Shown here: positions 1 to 5,144 of the stretch, piece after piece | Layout: each line of letters begins with the position of its first letter | How positions within the stretch are numbered: position 1 is the stretch's first letter | From: Leptospiraceae bacterium UBA2033 | GTDB lineage: Bacteria > Spirochaetota > Leptospiria > Leptospirales > Leptospiraceae | NCBI GenBank assembly: GCA_002333425.1 | Contig: DDBL01000042.1 | Coordinates: 16,832 to 21,975, forward strand | Direction: 5' to 3' | DNA: 5,144 nucleotides | The notes under the pieces: model-generated | Database searches by the model: none | The model's input: the letters and a program-made list of their open reading frames with translations, nothing else | Told to the model about the DNA's origin: nothing | Translations under genes and position numbers: made by a program

Positions 1-374
1 TGAAAATTTACAAATTTTTCAAGGTCTAAAATTTCTGTTTCGATTCTGGTTAGTTCAGTAGTTTGGTTTATAACTTTTCCTTTTACTTCTTTTGCGACTA
101 TCGTTCCAGTGTCGATTTTGATTCCAGCTTCCTTTACAATTTTTGCTATTGTACTTGCATTGCCAGAGGAACGATCGGCAAGTTTCCCTACTTCTTGGGC
201 TACTACTGCGAAACCTCTACCTTGTTCACCCGCTCTTGCTGCTTCGATAGAAGCATTTAATGCGAGTAAATTCGTTTGGTCTGCAATTTCTGACATCATT
301 TCATTAATTTCGATAACTTTTTTGAAAGATGCTTTAAGTTCTTCGTGAAGCTCATTTAATTTTTCAACAGACAT
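1..374 (-). pseudogene. C-terminal signalling half of the same chemotaxis protein, separated by the insertion
   Basis: Read on the minus strand from 374 in a different frame from the upstream half, this stretch is open to the left window edge (124 codons plus 2 bases) and begins MSVEKLNELHEELKASF. Residues about 29-62 are the highly conserved hairpin tip of the MCP signalling domain, including ADQTNLLALNASIEAARAGE and GRGFAVVAQEV, which in this family binds CheA and CheW at the array. The returning helix follows (about 63-124) and continues beyond the window. Joining Asp327 of the upstream frame to this Met gives SKEVD-MSVEK in one frame. The ATG at 372-374 overlaps the stop of the truncated upstream frame (364-366), so translation by re-initiation is conceivable. 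I see no good ribosome binding site of its own, since the preceding bases belong to the element. It is best read as the detached 3' part of a disrupted gene. Confidence 0.85.
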
Positions 375-1476
375 ATACTCGAGCCAGATTGATTTTCGGT
401 GTCATGGTGAGCCTGTCGAATCCATGCTTAATAGAAAAAGTATCCTTCGACATGCTCAGGATGACAATACCCGAAAACCAATCTAATCTGAGTATATCGA
501 CTTCTTTACTGAAGTTAGCTATTAGCCGCACATCCTTAGCAATTACTTTCGTATTTTTATATACCACCTCACTATTTTTTTGCATGTCTATAAAATCCTT
601 GTCTACGATTCTAATTCTTTCCATTTGTTCTTTTACAAGTGAAGCTGAATTTTCAGAGGATTGGGAAAATTCTTCTACAGAGGCAGAAATTTCTTCAACA
701 GATGCTGCTTGGTTTTGAGATTGTGTGTTTAGAGAATTTGATTCTGATTCTAATTTGGAAATGGTGAGGGCTAACACCTTGGTTGACTCAATTATTTTAT
801 CTGATTGGTTTTGAATTTCTATTTGTGAGTCCATAGATTTTATCAGGTATCCTTTTAAATCATTTTGCATTTCTTTCACTAACCGCACCACATAGTTAAA
901 ACAAAAAACCAAAGCAAATAGAAACAAAACTTTTCTAAATTCTACAGCAAAAATAATTGAATTTCTAGAAGTGATTGAAATATCATTTTTCCAATAAAAA
1001 TTGGATCCTAATTGAAGAGCAATTATTACTGCGATTATATAAAATAAGGCAGATAGAGATCCTACTATTATCACAAATCTCGAACTATAGAGAAATCCTG
1101 AATAGATAACGATAAAAATATACACAGTATAAAAAGTTCCAGAAATAATTTCCCGCGCGGAGTCACTTTCTGGTGTTGAATAAATGCCAAGATAAAAAAA
1201 TAGGGAAACAATCAAAATATCAATGAGGATAATCGAATATACCCACTGTTTAGAAATTAAAATTTCTTTTTTTTGAAAGTAATGAATCACAAAATTCATA
1301 GAGAGATATATAATAGTACCGATTGCATTGAAAATAGAATTCTTTTGGTGTAGGGTTGTTAAGATCGCAAGAAAAAATATGAGCGATAGACTATAGCGGG
1401 TAATCATAATAAAATGAATCCCTTTTTTTAAACTAGCTTTATCATATTCATTTAGAATTTCATTCGTTGTTTGCAT
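364..1476 (-). CDS. Methyl-accepting chemotaxis protein, N-terminal part, truncated by an inserted repeat
   Basis: This 370-codon frame encodes the membrane and first-helix half of a chemoreceptor. About six hydrophobic segments (near residues 22-40, 48-67, 77-97, 111-130, 132-155 and 172-198) are joined by short loops, so there is no large periplasmic ligand domain and no obvious HAMP domain. A coiled coil follows from about 200, including a methylation-helix-like stretch near 257-272 (QAASVEEISASVEEF). Receptor sequence ends at Asp327. Residues 328-370 (ending ARVYVC) are read mostly from the inserted palindromic element and are not receptor sequence. The conserved hairpin tip that binds CheA and CheW is missing from this product, so it should not signal by itself. 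The ATG at 1474-1476 is well supported: GAGG at 1483-1486 lies 6 bp upstream. The gene starts 26 bp after the stop of the upstream receptor, suggesting one operon. The family call is firm; loss of function is inferred. Confidence 0.85.
   Translation of the reverse strand: MQTTNEILNEYDKASLKKGIHFIMITRYSLSLIFFLAILTTLHQKNSIFNAIGTIIYLSMNFVIHYFQKKEILISKQWVYSIILIDILIVSLFFYLGIYSTPESDSAREIISGTFYTVYIFIVIYSGFLYSSRFVIIVGSLSALFYIIAVIIALQLGSNFYWKNDISITSRNSIIFAVEFRKVLFLFALVFCFNYVVRLVKEMQNDLKGYLIKSMDSQIEIQNQSDKIIESTKVLALTISKLESESNSLNTQSQNQAASVEEISASVEEFSQSSENSASLVKEQMERIRIVDKDFIDMQKNSEVVYKNTKVIAKDVRLIANFSKEVDILRLDWFSGIVILSMSKDTFSIKHGFDRLTMTPKINLARVYVC
373..497. repeat. Palindromic MITE-like element inserted in the chemoreceptor gene
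   Basis: The two ends are inverted copies. The left arm begins ATATACTC at 373 and the right arm begins with the same octamer on the other strand at 497. The outer 27 bases agree at 21 of 27 positions, both ending TTTTCGG. After a 4-base gap, an inner block agrees at 17 of 20 positions, with cores GTCATGGTGAGCCTG on the left and GTCATCCTGAGCATG on the right, each followed by TCGAA. The unpaired centre lies near 425-443. The element encodes no protein of its own. Taking out 121 bp restores the reading frame, consistent with a TA (374-375 and 495-496) or ATAT (373-376 and 494-497) target duplication. A TA duplication would suit a non-autonomous element moved by an IS630/mariner-type transposase. 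That is inferred, as no transposase lies in the window. The GTCATCCTGAGC core resembles dispersed repeats known from many bacterial genomes. Copy number cannot be judged here. Confidence 0.8.
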
Positions 1477-1481
1477 ATTTT

Positions 1482-1487
1482 TCCTCT
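1482..1487 (-). promoter_or_regulatory. Ribosome binding site of the truncated chemoreceptor
   Basis: On the minus strand this reads AGAGGA. Its GAGG core is 6 bp from the ATG at 1474-1476, inside the 26-bp gap after the preceding receptor's stop. It fixes the start of the downstream gene and supports co-transcription with the upstream receptor. Confidence 0.6.
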
Positions 1488-1502
1488 ACTTTAAAATTTA
1501 TT

Positions 1503-3074
1503 TTATGTTTCTAGTTTTTTAGAGAGATTTTTTAATTTTTCGGAACTCTCATGTAAATTTTGTATTTTATTTGTTACTTGTTTTGAAGCAGAAAAAACAT
1601 TTTCAATAGCTAGTTTTAATTTTGTAGAATTATTTTCTTCTTCCATCGTTAATTTTTTCATCGTGTGCGCCATGTCTTGGATTTTGTCTGTTCTCTCACG
1701 GCTTTCTTTAATCATTGTTATTTGTTCATGCACAATTTCATTTATATCTTGTACGTCTTGGCTCATATCAAAAATCATTTGCATAATTTCTTTCATCGAA
1801 GAAGAAGAATTACGAATTTGTTTTTCTCCATTTCCCACTGTGATTCTCATTCCAGAAATAAGTCCTGCAATTTGTTTTGCATTTTTTCCAGAAGAATCAG
1901 CTAGTTTAGAAACTTCATTTGCCACAACTGCAAATCCTTTTCCTTCTTCGCCAGCTCTCGCTGCTTCAATAGCTGCGTTAAGCGATAACAAGTTTGTTTG
2001 GTTGGCAATTGTATTTATAAGTGCAACGATTTTGGAAACGTCAGCCGACGCCTTGGAAATATTTTGAATTTCTTCTATACTCTGATTTAATTCCTTTTCA
2101 CCTTTTTCCGCTAGAACAATAGATTTTGTTCCTTTTTCTCTAATACTGCTACTTGTTTTATCTATTTTGTTTGTAACTTCATTCAAAGAAGAAATCGAAT
2201 TTACATTTTTTTGACAATTGTCTTCTTGAACTTTTGCCATCGAAGCAATTGAGTTTATTGAATTTGTAAAATGACTTACTGTTTCTATAGAAGACTCGGC
2301 AAATTGAAGTTGTTCTCTGGATAATACCATACTTTCCTCAATGATCTGATTTATATTTCCAATGATAGAATTTAATTCGCGTACTGTAAAATCAGTTTGA
2401 TTGACTAACGTTTTCCACTCTTCCGATTTTTTGATTGCGTTTTCTTCTGATGTTTTAAAACGAAGAACGATATTTCTCACAAATCGTGTTCCAGAAAAGG
2501 AAACTATCGTCATTGCAAAAATAAAAACAGCCCCAAGGATTACAGTTAAAGTAGTTACGGCAAACACCGCTTTATCCCCACCCTCAGCTTTAATCAAGAT
2601 ACCCAATACAGTAAATATCAAAGTAGCGGATAATCCAGTGAATAGTGTAAAACGCGGAGAAAATCGAAGTGTAGATTCACCTATCAATAGAAAATAGATT
2701 GCATACAAAACAATATCATTGATTGCAATCGTTAACATCTCAGGTTCAGTTAATCGCAAAAAACCAAAAAGCACAAAGGAAAGTCCAACAAGTTCCATTC
2801 CCATGGTGATATATTTGATTTTAGGAGTATATTGATTCGTTTTTAGGATGAATACAGAAAGAAGAGTTGCAAGTATGTAGATGATAACTCCACCTACGTA
2901 ATTTCCTAAAATGATGGATACATGGTTTTGAACTACATAGCCTGCCACCGTTCCTGCTGCAAAAATGAAAATGAGAAAAAGCCTTACATAATTTGCAGCT
3001 CTTTCTCCGATGATTTCTAATTCTATTCGATAATCCATACTTTGATTGTCTGTAAATCCCTCTTGAATATTCAA
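1503..3074 (-). CDS. Methyl-accepting chemotaxis protein, six-TM membrane sensor type
   Basis: This is an apparently intact chemoreceptor of 523 residues. The N-terminal region has about six membrane segments (near residues 29-49, 53-77, 88-106, 115-132, 142-161 and 169-193) with very short loops, so sensing probably happens within or near the membrane rather than through a periplasmic domain. No HAMP domain is evident; a long cytoplasmic coiled coil starts near 200. The hairpin tip is at about 352-390 (ANQTNLLSLNAAIEAARAGE, then GKGFAVVANEV), the conserved CheA/CheW contact region. The C-terminus (KNLSKKLET) has no NWETF-type CheR tether. Domain order matches the broken receptor immediately downstream, so the pair may be diverged paralogues. 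The start is uncertain. The longest reading uses TTG at 3072-3074 with no Shine-Dalgarno sequence; the first ATG is residue 13 at 3036-3038, with GAGGG too far upstream (about 18 bp). The family call is firm; the ligand is unknown. Confidence 0.93.
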   Translation of the reverse strand: MNIQEGFTDNQSMDYRIELEIIGERAANYVRLFLIFIFAAGTVAGYVVQNHVSIILGNYVGGVIIYILATLLSVFILKTNQYTPKIKYITMGMELVGLSFVLFGFLRLTEPEMLTIAINDIVLYAIYFLLIGESTLRFSPRFTLFTGLSATLIFTVLGILIKAEGGDKAVFAVTTLTVILGAVFIFAMTIVSFSGTRFVRNIVLRFKTSEENAIKKSEEWKTLVNQTDFTVRELNSIIGNINQIIEESMVLSREQLQFAESSIETVSHFTNSINSIASMAKVQEDNCQKNVNSISSLNEVTNKIDKTSSSIREKGTKSIVLAEKGEKELNQSIEEIQNISKASADVSKIVALINTIANQTNLLSLNAAIEAARAGEEGKGFAVVANEVSKLADSSGKNAKQIAGLISGMRITVGNGEKQIRNSSSSMKEIMQMIFDMSQDVQDINEIVHEQITMIKESRERTDKIQDMAHTMKKLTMEEENNSTKLKLAIENVFSASKQVTNKIQNLHESSEKLKNLSKKLET

Positions 3075-3078
3075 TCAA

Positions 3079-3084
3079 ATTATA
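3079..3084 (-). promoter_or_regulatory. Candidate -10 box for the chemoreceptor operon
   Basis: The minus strand reads TATAAT exactly, but no recognisable -35 box lies 16-19 bp upstream, where the sequence is C-rich (ACCCCCC). Transcription starting 6-7 bp downstream would begin around 3072-3074, essentially on the TTG start codon. The mRNA would then be leaderless if TTG is used, or have a leader of about 35 bases if the ATG at 3038 is used. In AT-rich DNA such a hexamer can arise by chance. Confidence 0.4.
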
Positions 3085-3157
3085 CACTAGTACAAATTTG
3101 GGGGGTTTTTATTTTGTTTGGATTAAAGGAAACGATAGTGGGGATTGCACTTTCTTG

Positions 3158-3185
3158 TTGACAAATAAGAAAAATTCCAGAAATT
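3158..3185 (+). promoter_or_regulatory. Candidate promoter for the cyclase gene
   Basis: A perfect TTGACA lies at 3158-3163. The best -10 partner at a usual distance is GAAATT at 3180-3185 (16-bp spacer), which matches only three of six consensus positions. It would give a leader of about 85 bases before the TTG start at 3277. A second weak option is TTGAAA at 3225-3230 with AAAAAT at 3248-3253. Neither is certain. Confidence 0.3.
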
Positions 3186-3195
3186 ACCTCAAAAG

Positions 3196-3222
3196 ATATG
3201 CGTGAGCTAAATTGGTTTTCGG
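3196..3222 (+). repeat. Possible solo arm of the palindromic element
   Basis: This 27-bp stretch begins ATATGCGTGAG and ends ATTGGTTTTCGG. It matches the left arm of the element at 373-399 at 21 of 27 positions without gaps. Its last 12 bases are identical to the right arm's copy at 471-482 (minus strand). Similarity stops after TTTTCGG, and no second arm is visible nearby. It may be a decayed or partial copy, or a chance match in AT-rich DNA. Confidence 0.35.
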
Positions 3223-3276
3223 ATTTGAAATCAATAAATCCTATCTAAAAAATCTTCAGGAAAAAGTAGAATAAAA

Positions 3277-5144
3277 TTGAAAAACACTAAACTTATCTTT
3301 TTATTCTCTATTTTTTTGTTTCTCAACTGTGTAAAAGAGAGTAGTGGAAGTATTAAACTTCACTCTGAAAATAAATTTTTTAAAACAAAAGAAATTCATT
3401 TTTTAAAGTCAGAGAAAAATTTAACAATCGAAGATTTATTTAGATTATCTAATGAAAATATTTTTAGCATCAAAAAAGCTGAATATTTGAGTTTTGGTAT
3501 CACACAAAGTTTTGTGTATATCTATTTTGATATAGAAAGAGAAGATCAATCCGAATGGATTTTAGAGTTACCTTATCCTCCTTTAACACATATTAAAGTT
3601 TACCAAGTTGATAAATATGAAAATATATATTCCCATGAATCAGGGATAACATTTTTTTCAGAGCAAAGATATTCAGAACATCCTTTTTATCAATTTCCTC
3701 TCATTGAGCAGCCAGGTAAAATTCGTATTTACTTGCAGTTAAAGGCTAATGATCCGTTAACCACTCCAATTTTTCTTTGGAATAAAAATACTTTAAACCA
3801 AATAGATGGTTATAGGCATTTGGCGTTTGGATTATTTTTTGGAATTTTACTTTCTCTTGCTTTTTATAATCTATTACTATTAATTACCATTCGAGATAAA
3901 ACGTATCTTTATTATGTGTGTTATATTCTAAGTTTTTGTTTTTTCTTTTTGTTTGTGTATGGGTATGCAGGTTATTTATTTCGTAGTTTTATAAATAAGT
4001 TTCATTTTCAGCTCATGCCTTTTTTTGCGATTCTGACATCCGTGTTTGCTTTGTTATTTACTCGTAGATTTTTAAATGCTAAAATTTTTTCTCCCACTTT
4101 ATATAAACTTTATCAGTATTTCATTTGGATTGGAGCAATATTACTATTATCCGCATTTTTACTTCCAGTTGATATAATTGTAATTCTTGCCAATCTTCAT
4201 CCACTTGTCGCAATTGGATTTGTAATTTCTTCCTGTATTATCGCAGTAAAAAATAAATACAAACCTGCTATTTATTTCATTATTGCTTGGAGTGGACTTT
4301 TACTTTCTGTTATTTTATATATTCTTTCAAATCTAACAATTATTCCCGCAAATTTTTTTACTCATTATCTACAAATCCTTGGTGTAACGTTTGAGGCAAT
4401 TTTACTTAGCCTCGCTTTGGGTTATCGTATCAATGATCTAAAAAGTAGAGAAGAAGAAACAAGACAGGAAGCACTTCGACAAGAAATCGCTTCTCGAGAA
4501 AAGCAAGAAAGATTGTCCTTATCCTTCAAACGATTTGTTCCAGGTGAGTTTTTGAAAAATTTACAAAAAGAGAGCATACTCGATATTAGGCAGGGAGATT
4601 CTATTTCTTGTCATATGGCAGTGTTATTTACTGATATTCGTGGTTTTACAAATCTCTCCGAAAAATTGGAATCAGAAAAAGTATTTACTTTTTTAAATCA
4701 ATACCTAGAAAAAATGGAGCCTATCATTCAAAAATACAATGGCTTTATTGATAAATTTATTGGAGATGCGATTATGGCATTATTTCCAGATGAGTCAAAT
4801 GCAACTTTGGCTGCTATGGAAATGGTATTAGTTTCCAATCAAATTGATTTGCCAGATGAATCATCACTCCAAGTTGGAATTGGAATTCATGCGGGTGAAT
4901 TGATATTAGGCACAATTGGTTCTCCTTCTAGAATTGATACAACTGTAATAGGGGATACTGTCAATTTGGCGAGCCGAATCGAAAGTTTAAATAAACAGTA
5001 TGGTACGAAACTTTTAATCTCAGAAGATATTTTTCTAAAAGTTCAAAACCAAGATATTCTGATTCGTGAAATCGACTTAGTTAGAGTAAAGGGAAAAGCC
5101 AAACCAATTTTGATTTATGAAATTATTTGTAACTACTCAGCATA
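3277..5144 (+). CDS. 7TMR-DISM receptor fused to class III adenylate cyclase, 3' end cut by the window
   Basis: An open frame of 622 codons plus two bases (TA) runs to the right edge, where the next base may complete a stop. It predicts a membrane receptor that makes cAMP from ATP. Start: TTG at 3277-3279 is chosen because the first in-frame ATG falls inside the membrane region. AGGA at 3258-3261 is rather distant (15 bp). Residues 1-18 (MKNTKLIFLFSIFLFLNC) look like a signal peptide with a loose lipobox and Cys18. About 35-175 resembles the 7TMR-DISM extracellular beta domain (WILELPYPPL). About 182-387 has seven membrane segments, and 389-425 is a charged coiled linker. The cyclase domain starts near 445. 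D453 (FTDIRGFT) and D497 (KFIGDAIMALF) fit the two metal-binding Asp residues. K493 and T556 fit adenine selection, and N563 and R567 (VNLASRIE) fit the transition-state pair. All expected catalytic residues are present, so activity is likely; ATP rather than GTP specificity is inferred. Confidence 0.9.
   Translation, partial: MKNTKLIFLFSIFLFLNCVKESSGSIKLHSENKFFKTKEIHFLKSEKNLTIEDLFRLSNENIFSIKKAEYLSFGITQSFVYIYFDIEREDQSEWILELPYPPLTHIKVYQVDKYENIYSHESGITFFSEQRYSEHPFYQFPLIEQPGKIRIYLQLKANDPLTTPIFLWNKNTLNQIDGYRHLAFGLFFGILLSLAFYNLLLLITIRDKTYLYYVCYILSFCFFFLFVYGYAGYLFRSFINKFHFQLMPFFAILTSVFALLFTRRFLNAKIFSPTLYKLYQYFIWIGAILLLSAFLLPVDIIVILANLHPLVAIGFVISSCIIAVKNKYKPAIYFIIAWSGLLLSVILYILSNLTIIPANFFTHYLQILGVTFEAILLSLALGYRINDLKSREEETRQEALRQEIASREKQERLSLSFKRFVPGEFLKNLQKESILDIRQGDSISCHMAVLFTDIRGFTNLSEKLESEKVFTFLNQYLEKMEPIIQKYNGFIDKFIGDAIMALFPDESNATLAAMEMVLVSNQIDLPDESSLQVGIGIHAGELILGTIGSPSRIDTTVIGDTVNLASRIESLNKQYGTKLLISEDIFLKVQNQDILIREIDLVRVKGKAKPILIYEIICNYSA

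Larger units (their letters stand above)
3075..3276. other. Divergent intergenic region between chemoreceptor operon and cyclase
   Basis: These 202 bp separate the two divergently transcribed units. They hold a perfect TATAAT facing the receptors, a perfect TTGACA facing the cyclase, a short G-run followed by T-run near 3100-3110, and a 27-bp stretch (3196-3222) resembling one arm of the palindromic element. No RNA gene or convincing small coding frame was seen. Confidence 0.6.

Noticed and set aside
63..348. Two overlapping plus-strand open frames (63-260 and 109-348)
   Set aside because: They lie opposite the strongly conserved MCP hairpin tip on the minus strand and their translations look like nothing known; they are antisense shadows.
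373..497. The palindrome as a transcription terminator
   Set aside because: It can form a long imperfect hairpin, but no U-run follows on the minus strand and it lies inside a gene; the insertion explanation fits better.
389..718. Plus-strand open frame of 109 codons across the element
   Set aside because: It is antisense to the receptor coiled coil and the palindromic repeat, with no ribosome binding site or recognisable motif.
1663..2067. Plus-strand open frames of 134 and 79 codons
   Set aside because: They are antisense to the conserved signalling domain of the intact receptor; the Ser/Ile/Cys-rich translation is typical of a reverse-complement artefact.
2401..2697. Plus-strand open frame of 98 codons
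   Set aside because: It is antisense to the membrane segments of the intact receptor and shows no independent coding signal.
2821..3087. Minus-strand 88-codon frame starting GTG at 3087
   Set aside because: It overlaps the receptor N-terminus in another frame, and its basic, Cys/His-rich translation has no family resemblance.
1..5144. CRISPR array, tRNA, rRNA or riboswitch
   Set aside because: Reading both strands showed no regularly spaced repeats, no cloverleaf-like or rRNA segments, and no recognisable riboswitch core.

Overview
The window is AT-rich (roughly one third G+C by eye). It holds two methyl-accepting chemotaxis proteins on the minus strand and a divergent membrane-bound class III nucleotide cyclase on the plus strand. 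Multi-pass chemoreceptors without a HAMP domain, a 7TMR-DISM receptor fused to a cyclase, and a loose lipobox with Asn before the Cys together suggest a Leptospira-like spirochaete. That assignment is inferred from gene style, not from a marker gene.

Layout: the minus-strand genes read right to left. An intact six-TM chemoreceptor (3074 to 1503) is followed after 26 bp by a second chemoreceptor of the same architecture (1476 to beyond the left edge), so the two look like an operon. The second gene is broken. A small palindromic, MITE-like element lies at about 373-497, between the first signalling helix and the CheA/CheW-binding hairpin tip. It replaces the C-terminal half with a 43-residue foreign tail ending at 364 and leaves the tip-encoding half (374 to 1) in another frame. 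Removing 121 bp (the element plus one copy of a TA or ATAT target duplication) restores one continuous receptor frame, which points to a recent insertion.

The 202-bp divergent intergenic region (3075-3276) carries candidate promoters for both directions. It also holds a 27-bp stretch matching one arm of the same palindromic element at 21 of 27 positions. On the right, from 3277 to the window end, is a 7TMR-DISM receptor fused to an adenylate/guanylate cyclase catalytic domain. It starts at a TTG codon, has a possible lipoprotein signal, and keeps the catalytic residues expected of an adenylate cyclase. Its stop codon lies at or just beyond the right edge.

All three genes are membrane signal-input proteins: two should feed the CheA/CheW chemotaxis array and one should make cAMP. 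The adjacency suggests a signalling locus, but no ligand or direct functional link can be read from the sequence. I see no convincing new multi-gene system; the element insertion is the most notable feature.
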